Assembly: GCA_949358305.1 (NCBI GenBank)
Contig: OX442315.1
Coordinates: 30,158,427-30,222,426, forward strand
Reading direction: 5' to 3'
Origin: Strigamia acuminata
Taxonomy: Eukaryota; Arthropoda; Chilopoda; Geophilomorpha; Linotaeniidae
Length of the DNA: 64,000 nt
Positions 50,601 through 59,700 of the stretch are shown piece by piece (position 1 is the stretch's first letter; each line of letters begins with the position of its first letter). Both the position numbers and the translations under genes were made by a program. The notes under the pieces are model-generated. The model saw nothing but the letters and a program-made list of their open reading frames with translations. It was not told the origin of the DNA and searched no databases.

Positions 50601-50662
50601 CTCCCTCGATGGATATTCCTTGGCAATCTAGCCGCTCTCGAAATTCTTCCCCACGACGCCAT
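47615..50662 (-). CDS. Third ORF of the retrotransposon, RS-rich protein of unknown function
   Basis: This 1,015-residue frame lies between pol and the 3' LTR, where retroviruses carry env. I see no signal peptide, transmembrane segment or fusion peptide. The N-terminal about 120 residues are basic. A glutamate-rich, coil-prone part (about 200-250) is followed by an arginine/serine-rich part (about 255-400, including repeated EISPRR/EISPKR), a proline/threonine-rich linker (about 500-600) and a tryptophan-containing helical part (about 650-830). The last about 40 residues run up to the 3' polypurine tract. RS domains in other proteins bind RNA or splicing factors, so an RNA-related role is possible but unproven. 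The ATG has a strong context (GCCATGG) and sits 12 bases after a splice-acceptor-like site, so it is probably made from a spliced mRNA. Confidence 0.7.
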   Translation of the reverse strand: MASWGRISRAARLPRNIHRGRIPYRYKREFVKRGFTAFQARKAFTTAIQRFWGTTKRLFKGFKTCFHEVLRQIPITEDTHGPIWNQMIGDEYPIEEEEAADLKIYQNPATNKFKFVEEVMAKLKAGAPEVAAKYMEEKTAYLEAQALLPSPELDKEPPYFIKSQYKMHQLHMTGLIGQNITPLNLEGEPQAEDFGPLVYAKQQRQEQDEWEAALEQAAEETVKELHEEVEFLKCVRTEEEETKRRGREARSRGALRYSRSERHKRTTPPRRISPKYYTREFRSRRKEYRSAEISPRRCQSRDRKESPRRRSKSPRRQYFSRQTQMEKRLSRTDKDSEREVKRHQRSSEISPKRNSRRHETTEQEYVPRHHRATEKRPSAEGNRIERTKKRPRSSHRYSEMRPARKVTISASKDETLQVQIRRSSSDEYLTAHEMELDQYVVMDECQRSPSPESEEEQQLAETTVRILEEREPTATVIHDIEKQQGGETNKRGPRTPPTTPPRQQEVQKPSLATPPRPDQAPKTPPPSTHTPITWTPTTCPPTPTPRVSSPEISSCRELPTLDEALAQAWEKRAREPARKKGPSRILRPRMRDPRKVQPKATPSAALGVPHPHLQPITEPIPQTDLSLPIPSVATVMYTIDPSVKLAEDFDRYYRQLWTMYLKFPLCNQGLLTPTMDEYQQAQLAESLNERRRCAQAFVAQPTELRTKEWLAWFEVQMSVALIRLLFPGVFQAVEASLIATSFLWTSAMGIPPELFDSWKTVLGDPPVIRAQLEREVFKTGETSGQCMLRLRGEWILRRQSLQLQRNFGTCAQQVADPPAAGGAVPTVFMTATPSHQPTKKAIAPESDVELKLTTDTEMFDVEGNEPLNRASGSSQKTASGRSSAAIKGTKKNPNQDYRKIKQLYPGLRFPEYARTLLIYNATLCHEALKWLENAVREPKRIIQHQRLVAVRRPPTGSREKYDIDYDRVFPRTKFIKEVWLHVNNGATSGPTQHLPKFSVSESEAPTPESVFRIEK
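48063..48078. repeat. Shared-loop hairpin in ORF3 (AAGGG/CCCTT stem)
   Basis: Plus strand: arms AAGGG and CCCTT pair perfectly around CTCATT. This member has a different stem from the others but the same loop. Confidence 0.8.
49609..49624. repeat. Shared-loop hairpin in ORF3 (TCGGA/TCCGA stem)
   Basis: Arms TCGGA and TCCGA pair around CTTATT. A second, 4-bp version (CGGA/TCCG) lies at 49778-49791. Both encode SEISP/AEISP in ORF3. Confidence 0.8.
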
Positions 50663-51404
50663 GGCTTCTTGGGTCTGTATAAAACATTATTAACTTCAAT
50701 TTTCTCTCAAATTCATTGTATTTTATCTTTCTCTGATGTGTGTGTTATTTTTGCGTATTTATCTCGATTTTGAGTTTTATTATTCTAAATTTTCTCACAA
50801 GATGGCGCTCCGTGCTAATTTTTTGTGATAGGAGTCCTTTTTATACCACTCTTTTGCAATTTTTGGCGAATAATTAGCACTTTCGTCATATAAAACCAGT
50901 TATTTACGTGATAACTAATTTTATTTTAACTTATTTCGAGACATTCGACTCCTTTTCCTTTTAAATCGTGATTTCGCCGAACTTGTCCCGTAGTAACGAC
51001 ATATTTCGTCCCGTCTTTTCCACAAAAATTTAAGCGCTTTCAAATAACACACCCGATGAGAGAAAATACTTCCTTATTCATTTATATTTTCGACACATTT
51101 CGATTTTACTACCTCACTGTGGTCCTGTCTTTTCGGTGGTGGTGTTTTCCGTGGTTCGAACATCTTGAGATGAACTTCCGCTTAATCGGACCCTTCTTTC
51201 ACTTGGCTGCACACTTTTCTTCGTTTTTTGGTCGTTTTCCCTCTTGTTCTTACCGACTGTTGTTGTTAGAATCCGGGATAACTTTTCTAAACTTGTTGTT
51301 GTTTTGATGTCAAGTTAACAAGTGAGATTCGTCTCGACCAATCACGTTCGAGCTGCGACGTCGTCCACTTCCGGACTCCCGAGTGACGTCGCTACCTTCT
51401 ATTT
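50663..51404 (-). other. Spacer between pol and ORF3 in the retrotransposon
   Basis: This 742-base stretch has no long sense frame. It ends in a pyrimidine-containing tract and an acceptor-like TTTTATACAG (50684-50675) next to the ORF3 start. It probably acts as intron or leader for ORF3 expression. Confidence 0.5.
50675..50684 (-). promoter_or_regulatory. Candidate splice acceptor for ORF3 mRNA
   Basis: TTTTATACAG on the sense strand, preceded by the branch-point-like TTAATAAT, ends 12 bases before the ORF3 ATG. I did not find a convincing donor in the short leader; it could lie inside gag. Confidence 0.5.
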
Positions 51405-54400
51405 TTAGAGGTAGTCTGGAGGCTTAATCCTCCCCCTATCTCGAAGTGAATATTTCTTCAAGATAGCTTTTTTCTTGACTTTTTTAGGTTGTTTTTCACG
51501 CAAATCTTGATAAAATTTCTTTATTTTCTTCTTTTCTACCACTCCTCCCCTCTTTTTAGAAAAAGACGCAACTTGTTCATCTGTTTCTAAACTTAAGTCC
51601 TGTGGAAAAAGTGGCAAATTTTCTTGCGTGTTGTCATTGGAATTTGTATCCAACTCCTCGTCGCTCTCCAAATTGTTATCCTTTTCGCCGCTTCTTTGTT
51701 TACTTGAAACTTGAGAACTCACGCCTGCTGTGTCTGAACCTGACAAATCCTGTAATTCCAGTTGTTGTTGTGATGTTTGTGGATCCTGCAAACTTTGTGT
51801 GTTATCCAAAGTGTGAGATTCTTGTGCATCTTCTAAATTTTGCGAATCTTGCAAACTTTGTGTTTGTTTCAAAGTTTGTGATTCCGCTGAATTACTATTA
51901 TTCATCCGATTCATTTCAGTGGTCTGCGAATTTTCTGTCTCCGTATTTTCTTGTGTTTCGGATGTTGTTGGCTCATCAAATAATGTATTAATTATTTTTC
52001 CATTCGGATTGCTCTGAGTTTGATCCTTTTCCCAAATTTCTTGATTAAATTCCGGGAAATAAGGTGATAATTCGGACATGTGAATGGAGCGAAAGATCTT
52101 ATTATCTTTTAGCCGTCGCAGCTTCACTGCTCCTCCTTGGTGGACTTGGATGATCACATATGGTCCGCTCCGCTTGTCGGATAATTTCGCCGAAATCCCT
52201 TGTGACGCTTTTGATAATGGGTGATCATCTTTCCATACCAAATCATTTGTTTTAAAGTCGTCAAACTTTTTATCCATCTTGTGATTTTGCACTCGTTCGC
52301 GCAAGTCGGTTATGTGCGCCATCATATGGTGATATGTATCTCTAATTATTTTCTCCAGTCGTTGGATGTAAATATGCGGCTTATTTGGGTCTATTTTTGC
52401 AATTCCATCCAAAATCCTTGGATCCCAAGGAATCCTAAATTCTCTACAGCAATTCAAGTATGCTGGAGAATAATCGCGGCCTGTTGTTGCCGTTGTGCGT
52501 ATGCTAAACGCAATTTCTCTTAAATATGTGTCCCACCTTTTGTGAATATCTGTGAAAATTGACAAAATATACTTTAAATCGCGGTTGGTCCTTTCTACCG
52601 TGTTGGCCTGCGGATGATATGGCGACGTAAATCGCGGAGTAATTTTGAATTTTCTACAGAATTCGTGGTATATTCGGGCCTTAAATTGCGGGCCGTTATC
52701 TGACACGATTCGGAGCGGGAATCCCCATCCCATACACGTGTTGTACAGACAATCCGCTATATCTTGTGCGACGGGGTCGGATAATGGGTAAAGTTCCGGC
52801 CATCTGGTGGCTATATCCAAAATTACTAAAATGTAATTGTTTCCTTCATCAGTTCTAATCAATGGTCCTACCAAATCTATACTTAGACACTCAAAAGGTG
52901 CATATGGGCCAATTTGCGCTGCTTCTACTCGTGTTTTAGTCCGAGGTTTACACGCCTGACACCGCGGACAGTGTTTAATAAATCTGGTGGTGTCACGTTT
53001 GATTCCGTCCCACGTATAAATCTGTCGCATTCGATAAAGCGTCCTCGCAATTCCGCAATGGCTTGCGAGCGGGTGGCCGTGCATTTGCCATAATACTCGG
53101 AATCTTAGTGATCTCGGTATCACGACCTTCAGGGCTCGAGAATCCTCGCTTAAATCATCTGACAATGTTGGATGGTATTTTAATAATAAATCCTCTTCTA
53201 ACATGTGTTTAGTCGCCAACATGCGATAATTCTTCTTTTGTAATGGTGTTGTTACGTAAGCTGGAAATTGTTCTGTCTCGAGGTAGTATCGCATTGATTG
53301 GCAGTGGCGATCCTTTTTTTGATGCTCTATAATTTCTTCGCGGGTCGGAGGCATGCAATCTGCCTGCTCCGTGACTTTTGCAATGAATGCTGTCACCATT
53401 TCGCATTCGGAAGTCGGCAAATATTGAACTTCTTTAATTTTCGGACTTATTTCCGACTCTTCTGCCGGCGCATCATACATGTGACTCCAATATGCCGTGA
53501 CTTGCTCGTCTACTAATCGTTCTTCTTCCGACTGAGGTTTTGGCAACTGATTCCAGTTACCCACGACCCATTTTCGTGGTTCTGTCGGGCAGTATTTTAA
53601 GTCACCGTCGGCTTCTCCCGTCTCTTCGTTGTCGCAGATGAGTTGAATTGGTGCTCTAGATAAGGCGTCTGCTAATGTGTTGGCAGTCCCTTTCAAATAT
53701 TGGATTGTAAAATTATAAGACATCAATTCCATCTGCCAACGGGCGAGACGTCCAGCTGGCTCTTCCAGTCTCATCAACCATTTTAGCGCCTCATGATCCG
53801 TCTGCACAACGAAACTTGTGAACTCCAAATATGGTCTAAATTTTCGGAGCGCCCAAATTACCGCCAAACATTCGAGATCCGTGGCGCCGTAATTAAGTTC
53901 TGCCTGTTGCAGACATCTACTGAGGTACACACACGGTGATTCAATCATTTGTCCATCAATTTCTTTGATCTGCATCAAGGCAGCACCCAATCCTTTCTTA
54001 CTCGCGTCTGTCCTTACGATGAATGGTTGGTGTAAATTTGGCAAGTGCATAGTTTTGGCATCGGTCAGTAATTGCTTAATGTTATCAAAGGCAACTTGGT
54101 GTACTTCCTCCCAAATAAATTCTATCCCTTTCTTCAGGAGTGGGCGTAGAGGTTCGGCCACTGTGGCCAGATTCTTGAGAAGTCTATGAAAAAAATTGAC
54201 CATGCCAAAAAATCGTTGTAACTCTGTCAAATTTTTTGGCGCTGGAAATTCCTTTATGGCCGCTACTTTGGCTGGGTCTACGCTTAAGCCGTTGATTCCA
54301 AGTTTGTACCCTAGAAATTTTAGTTCCTTCCTGCAGAATTTTGACTTTGTTGGGTTTACATGCAATCCAGCTTTCTGTAATTTTCCTAAAACTGAATCTA

Positions 54401-56714
54401 GATGTTTCATGTGTTCTGCGTACGTTTTTGATACGATCACAATATCGTCAAGGTAGGCCCAAGCATATTTTCGGAATGCTTCGCCTAGTACCTTTTCTAT
54501 TAGTCGCTGAAAAGTGGTTGGCGCATTGACCAGTCCAAAAGGCATGACGTTAAACATCAGTCGGCCTTGAGGACTCCAGAATGCTGTTTTCGGACGGTCT
54601 TCCGGTCTCAAATCTATTTGCCAGTATCCTTTCGTTAGATCAATGGTAGAAACCCATTGAAATTCGCCGAGTTCTCTTAAAATTTCTGTTATTGTCGGCA
54701 TCTGGGGCGGGTCATACAGAGTGTGTTCATTCAGCGCTCTGTAATCAATACAGAGACGTGGCTCTGAACCTGGTCTCATTACCAACACAATCCTTGTCGC
54801 ATAATCGCCTTCTGCAGTTGTTACATAGCCCTTATCAATCATTTCTTGGCATAATGTCCGCAATATTTCCCTTTTTTGTGGATTCCAAGATTTAAAAGGA
54901 ACCCTTATTGGTTTGTCAGTGTCTAAATTGATGGTGTGCTGTACCACATGAGTCTTGCCTGGATTTTTACTCAAAATTTTCTCATATTTCTTCAATACAT
55001 GCTCTAATTGTAAAGCTTCTGTTAGTTGCAGTTTGGCTTCTTCTATCATGTCATGCAAGCCATTGCCAACTTTCAATCTCGCTTCAAATGCGCAAAAACT
55101 ACTCTCTTTTCGGAATGTTTTTCGCAATGATTCTGGCTCTTCCAGTTTCTTCTGCTCATATTTATCCATGATGAATTGTGGCATATATGGTTGTGGCACG
55201 TCGATCGTTGAAATAAAGTTCCACTTGCCGTTGAGCGGATTGGGCTGTATTTTCATTCGTTTCATGGCATCATTGCCAACCAACATGAATTTCATGTCGT
55301 GTGGTAACACGAGGAAATACTGTTGCATCATTCCATGGGTCCAACGAATCATCATCCTTATTGTTCCCATCGGTTGCACTTTTTTATCTGCTGTATTTAC
55401 AGCCATATTGGCCTTGACGGGCCACACTTCTTTTTCCAATCCCATCGCCTGAATTAATGGCCATGAAACACAACTACGGTTGGCTCCTGAGTCTAGCATG
55501 GCAGCGATGGATCCTTGTTCTGTTTGGAGGTCTATTGTTGTCATCCCTTCCAAAACATCTTCTTCTGGCAATAATATATTAAAAATTCTGATGCGTGGTC
55601 CTTCCGGCTCCAATGTTGTTAACTCTTTCAATAATGGATCCCATTCCACAGGCTCAGTTGGTGTATCTGTCATCCATGCTGCTAGTGATGGTGTTTCCTC
55701 ATAGGTCTCTTTTACCTTTGCCCAAAAAATTGTTGCTTCATTTTCTTGTGTGATTTCCACATTTTTAAGGGCTTCCGTCACTTCTGCTGTGAAATAAGTT
55801 CTATTTGTTTCATAGATTTCTTTTATTTTTGGACAATTTTCCAATTCTACTGGTGGAAATTTTATTCCTACTATTTGTCCACATTCCATTTCACAAATCA
55901 TTTCTCCTCTTTTTGGCATTGTGCCAATTGCTTCTGGTGACGTGAGTGTTACTGGAATAGTTGTGTTTTTTAGTGGTCCATTGTCTTTCAGAATGTTCAT
56001 TTTTGATGAAGTTTCGGCTTGTTCCAGTTTAGAGTCCGTCACTGGTTTTTGTGTCGGATATCTCATCCCTACGACTTCGCCGTCTTCAAAGTTAAAGACT
56101 ATTGTCCCTTTTCCACCTTCTAAAGTTCCTATCACTTTATGTGATTTTTCAGCTAATTCTGATTGCACATATTCTCCAGTTTTGGGGTCTTTGATGAATC
56201 GTGCTCCCTTAGGCGCTTTTGCTGTTGGTGGAGTTTCTTGGGTATTTTCAGTCAAATTCTCGGGTTCCGCTGATGTTTTCAATATTAATGAAGTCTCTGA
56301 TATTTCTCCATCTAATGATCGGTCATTCTGTAAATTTCCACAATTTTCCGAATTTTCCGGCAGTGTTGTCTGCATGTTTTGCGAATTTTCAGAGTTTTTC
56401 AGCAAGTCCTTTGATTCTGATAATGTTTCTGATATTAACAGCGTTTCCGTCATGGCTTCATTTATTGGCTGGACCTCCGATAATCCATCCGAATCTTGTA
56501 CCATTTCGATTGTTAATTCTGATGTTGGTTGGGCTTGTAGCAGATTTTCCGAAATTTTTGTTGGCGCGAGCTCCACTGCTTTTATTGAGCCCGCGCGTTC
56601 AAGTTTTTTGTGATACTTTCGGATAAGGAATTTACAAGTTGCTCCATTTCTTCTGCAGACATCAATCTTTTCGGGTGTGGACATTGTCGCGCCCAGTGCC
56701 CAATTTGTCCGCAA
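51405..56714 (-). CDS. pol: pol polyprotein: protease, reverse transcriptase, RNase H, integrase
   Basis: The frame from its first methionine encodes 1,769 residues; translation is expected as a gag-pol fusion by -1 frameshifting, entering upstream in the 56582-56714 overlap. Domains in order: about 380 residues rich in S/T/E; retropepsin with LDSGANRS (about 408); reverse transcriptase with LCIDYRALN, MPFGLVNAPTTFQ and YLDDIV (about 755); RNase H with RTDASKKGLGAAL (about 901) and TDHEALKWL; integrase with an HHCC zinc finger (H...H...CPRCQAC, about 1213-1255) and a D,D,E core in IDLVGP, VSDNGPQF and NTVERTNRD (about 1279, 1340, 1371). A GPY/F module (GPYVII, about 1520) follows. I see no chromodomain. 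The roughly 220-residue tail is acidic and glutamine/serine rich. Confidence 0.95.
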   Translation of the reverse strand: MRTNWALGATMSTPEKIDVCRRNGATCKFLIRKYHKKLERAGSIKAVELAPTKISENLLQAQPTSELTIEMVQDSDGLSEVQPINEAMTETLLISETLSESKDLLKNSENSQNMQTTLPENSENCGNLQNDRSLDGEISETSLILKTSAEPENLTENTQETPPTAKAPKGARFIKDPKTGEYVQSELAEKSHKVIGTLEGGKGTIVFNFEDGEVVGMRYPTQKPVTDSKLEQAETSSKMNILKDNGPLKNTTIPVTLTSPEAIGTMPKRGEMICEMECGQIVGIKFPPVELENCPKIKEIYETNRTYFTAEVTEALKNVEITQENEATIFWAKVKETYEETPSLAAWMTDTPTEPVEWDPLLKELTTLEPEGPRIRIFNILLPEEDVLEGMTTIDLQTEQGSIAAMLDSGANRSCVSWPLIQAMGLEKEVWPVKANMAVNTADKKVQPMGTIRMMIRWTHGMMQQYFLVLPHDMKFMLVGNDAMKRMKIQPNPLNGKWNFISTIDVPQPYMPQFIMDKYEQKKLEEPESLRKTFRKESSFCAFEARLKVGNGLHDMIEEAKLQLTEALQLEHVLKKYEKILSKNPGKTHVVQHTINLDTDKPIRVPFKSWNPQKREILRTLCQEMIDKGYVTTAEGDYATRIVLVMRPGSEPRLCIDYRALNEHTLYDPPQMPTITEILRELGEFQWVSTIDLTKGYWQIDLRPEDRPKTAFWSPQGRLMFNVMPFGLVNAPTTFQRLIEKVLGEAFRKYAWAYLDDIVIVSKTYAEHMKHLDSVLGKLQKAGLHVNPTKSKFCRKELKFLGYKLGINGLSVDPAKVAAIKEFPAPKNLTELQRFFGMVNFFHRLLKNLATVAEPLRPLLKKGIEFIWEEVHQVAFDNIKQLLTDAKTMHLPNLHQPFIVRTDASKKGLGAALMQIKEIDGQMIESPCVYLSRCLQQAELNYGATDLECLAVIWALRKFRPYLEFTSFVVQTDHEALKWLMRLEEPAGRLARWQMELMSYNFTIQYLKGTANTLADALSRAPIQLICDNEETGEADGDLKYCPTEPRKWVVGNWNQLPKPQSEEERLVDEQVTAYWSHMYDAPAEESEISPKIKEVQYLPTSECEMVTAFIAKVTEQADCMPPTREEIIEHQKKDRHCQSMRYYLETEQFPAYVTTPLQKKNYRMLATKHMLEEDLLLKYHPTLSDDLSEDSRALKVVIPRSLRFRVLWQMHGHPLASHCGIARTLYRMRQIYTWDGIKRDTTRFIKHCPRCQACKPRTKTRVEAAQIGPYAPFECLSIDLVGPLIRTDEGNNYILVILDIATRWPELYPLSDPVAQDIADCLYNTCMGWGFPLRIVSDNGPQFKARIYHEFCRKFKITPRFTSPYHPQANTVERTNRDLKYILSIFTDIHKRWDTYLREIAFSIRTTATTGRDYSPAYLNCCREFRIPWDPRILDGIAKIDPNKPHIYIQRLEKIIRDTYHHMMAHITDLRERVQNHKMDKKFDDFKTNDLVWKDDHPLSKASQGISAKLSDKRSGPYVIIQVHQGGAVKLRRLKDNKIFRSIHMSELSPYFPEFNQEIWEKDQTQSNPNGKIINTLFDEPTTSETQENTETENSQTTEMNRMNNSNSAESQTLKQTQSLQDSQNLEDAQESHTLDNTQSLQDPQTSQQQLELQDLSGSDTAGVSSQVSSKQRSGEKDNNLESDEELDTNSNDNTQENLPLFPQDLSLETDEQVASFSKKRGGVVEKKKIKKFYQDLREKQPKKVKKKAILKKYSLRDRGRIKPPDYL
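51544..51559 (-). promoter_or_regulatory. Internal copy of the polypurine tract
   Basis: The sense sequence CTAAAAAGAGGGGAGG near the end of pol is identical over 16 bases to the 3' polypurine tract at 47571-47586. It may serve as a second plus-strand primer site, as central tracts do in lentiviruses and Ty1. It is also coding (KKRGG). Confidence 0.55.
53441..53456. repeat. Shared-loop hairpin in pol (TCGGA/TCCGA stem)
   Basis: Arms TCGGA and TCCGA pair around CTTATT, inside the linker before the integrase zinc finger. It encodes SEISP in pol, the same residues as in the unrelated ORF3. Confidence 0.8.
56564..56609 (-). promoter_or_regulatory. -1 ribosomal frameshift signal at the gag-pol junction
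   Basis: The slippery heptamer A AAA AAC (56609-56603 on the sense strand) is in the correct gag phase. A six-base spacer follows, and then a 10-bp hairpin with one G-U pair: arms GCGCGGGCTC (56596-56587) and GAGCTCGCGC (56573-56564) around a 13-base loop. A -1 slip moves from the gag frame to the pol frame, and the gag stop is 19 bases after the heptamer. Confidence 0.9.
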
Positions 56715-59700
56715 TTATGGCATGGTGCATTTTCTGGAGTCAACTTTATTTGGTTGGCCTTATTGCCGTCATCAGTGCTACTTGGAGTTGAAGTTTGTTC
56801 AGTTTTTTCTCCAATTTGCGATTTATTATTTTCTTTTTTCAAATTGAAATCGACTGAAAATGGTTTTGGAAGGAAGGACGTATTTCCTTTCATCTGTGGC
56901 TGCAAACTCGTTTGCTGCGGTTGCCTCACCTGCATTGGAGGCTTATATTTTGTTATTGCTGGATTATTTTTCGTGAATAACACACTAGCAGCATCCATCA
57001 ATTTGTCTACTTCTTCTTCTGTATATTCGGCCAGCATTATCTGAGTATCTCCAATCGACTCACTGGATTCACCCGGGTATTGTGTCCATTTGACATTTGG
57101 TCGCATTGGTATTCGTGGCTGTGGATAAGGAGGATGTCCACTCTCTCGTTTTTTGGTGGAGGTTTCCTCTCGTAACAGCGAGAATTGAGAACGCGGGCGC
57201 ATCATTTTTGCACCAGCTCGAGTGTAGTCTGACTGGTGTCGTTGTTGTTCATCTCGTGCTCTTTGTTCTTCAATTGGAATGTCTGAAGCGTACCGGTCGT
57301 CAATGTACATTTGGTGGTTTCGTATGAATTGCGATAATTTTTCGAAGGAACTGGCCATTGGTGCATCTACCATTCGCAACACTTGCTCGGAAAAAGGAGT
57401 CAGGCCATTCCTGAATTTTCTGTCTTTGTCGAAATCGCTAATATGATATGGGAGTTGGGTAAACAAATCTTCTGTACGTCTTAAATACGTGCGAATGTCT
57501 TCTCCCAACGTCTGTTTATGATTATCCCAATATTTTATCATCATGGCGTTGGATTCTCCATATTCCTTCATAAAAGCTTTTACAAATTCATCCCAGTGTG
57601 TGAAATTATTTTTTCGCAACCAATTTGTTGCACTTCCAACCAGCATTTTCGGAATTAATTTTTTCAAAGTTACGTCTGGGTCCATCTCGTGATTTATAAC
57701 TAGATGCATAACTTCATCCAGAAATTGGGTACCAGCCTGCCAACCTCCATCAAACATATCGGGAGTAATTCGGTCCCATTTGATTTGATGAGATGGGGTG
57801 TAATGGTGAGTCCAATTGCTTGAACAATATTTTCGAATTAGTTTTCTTAACATTTCCTCCATTTCCTGAGATTTCGAGGGGATTTGAGATAGTCGCGAAT
57901 CGATCTGTCTTGAGATAATTTCTTCCAATTCCTCCGTGCTTCTTGGTAAAGTGCGTGGGTTAGTTGGCGGTGGATCTCTATCGTCTTGTCGAAAATATCC
58001 TCCACGTCTCCTTTCCTCACGTGATCTGGAAAAATCAGAGTCCCGCTGTCGGAAATGATCCGAATTTGAGTATTTTTGATCATTTTCGTACTCTTTTTGC
58101 TGTGTTGGTGGCGGACTCGACCGTGATCTTCTCTGGTCTCTATATGAATCGTCACGACGTCTATTCGAGTCGTCGTATCGTCCACGTGAATCATCACGTC
58201 GCCTCTGTGAATCGTCGTATTGTCCACGTGAATCATCACGTCGCCCCTCCGAATAGTCACGTCGTCGGTACGAATTATCGTGTCGATCCTGTGAGTTGTC
58301 ACGACGTCCTTGTGATTCTCTTTGGGTATAACCCTCATACCAATAGGAGCCCCTTTGCTGTCGTGATTCGTCTTGATAATCAGATCGTTGACTTGAATTA
58401 TTTCTTTCCATCGACTCATTTCGATTTAAATTGTGCTGTCCTGTTGCTTCGTAATTACGTTGTTGACGCGTTTCGTTGTTGAAGCAAGCAGCACCTTGTT
58501 GGTCCGTTTCTTGTTGATAACGCGACTCATTTCGCGGCTCTCTTTCATATTGTGATCGTGTCTCGTTGGAAAATCGTACTTCAGTGTGCGTGTGAATTCC
58601 TTGTTGATTACACGACTCATTTCGTGGATCTACATTTTCCGGTTGCTGGGAATATTCGCCTTGTAGATAATCATTGTAATCCCTAACTTTCGTATAACTG
58701 GCTTGTCCAGTTGCTTCATCATGTCCAGTCGCAGCATTTTGGTTGCTGCTTTTATCTTGCTCTGGAACTTCTTGATCGTGTTGAAACTTTTGTTTTTCAT
58801 TTTCGCGACTTATTTCGCGTTGCCTATCTCTTTCATTAGCTGCTGACAAGTGTTCAACTGCTTCTTCCAACGTATATTTACGATGGTAACAAGGATCGTT
58901 CTCATTTATTGGTTTTTCTGTGTAAACGTCAAATGATTTTCCTTCATTTTTTGTAGAAGATACTCTGACATTTTCAGTTTCCATCTTTTTGGGCTTATCC
59001 CAAATCTGCGGGTCTGCTGGATCTAATCCTGTCACTTTACCTTGTTTTTTGTCTGCTGCAGCTGATTGATTTGTTAGATGCTGACGATTTCTTCGATCAA
59101 TTATGTCCAATACGTTTGGATTTTTGGCTGGTGACATAGAAGCACGTTTGGAGTCTCTTTTTTCATCCATTTCACCTTTCCTTTTTAAAGAGTTCCTAGA
59201 CGATTCTGGTGATAAATTCACTACTTCAGGTCGGCGAGGTGGAATGTTGCTCGGCACTTGATACTGACATTGTGCGAGATATTTTAGTTCTTCATTTTCT
59301 CGGCGGACTCTTTCCGCGGCTTCTTGTGCTTCAAGAGCAGCTTGACGAAGGTAATGGATTTCCCTGCTCTCCGCCGACTCCATGGCCTTTTGCTTTGCCA
59401 GCAATTCTTGCTTTTCGGTTTCCAAACGGACTTTTTCCGCTTCTATCTTCCGATTTTCTTCAAGAATTGCCTCTCGCTCCGCCGCCGCTTGCGCTTTTCG
59501 TTGTGCACGTAATTCTTTTTGCTCCGTTTCCTGACGGAGTTTTTCCGCTGCCAATTTGTTCCTCATCGTGCGCATTTCTGCTTCGAGTCGGTCTTTGGTA
59601 GCACGAATTTCTGCGTCCAATTGATCTTTCTTTGCGCGAATATCTTCATCTGTTGTTTTCTTGGCCAATTCTGCCTCGAATTTCGCTTGTTTGGCGTGGC

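Noticed and set aside
47615-50662. ORF3 as an envelope glycoprotein
   Set aside because: Position fits env, but there is no signal peptide, fusion peptide, cysteine pattern or transmembrane anchor.
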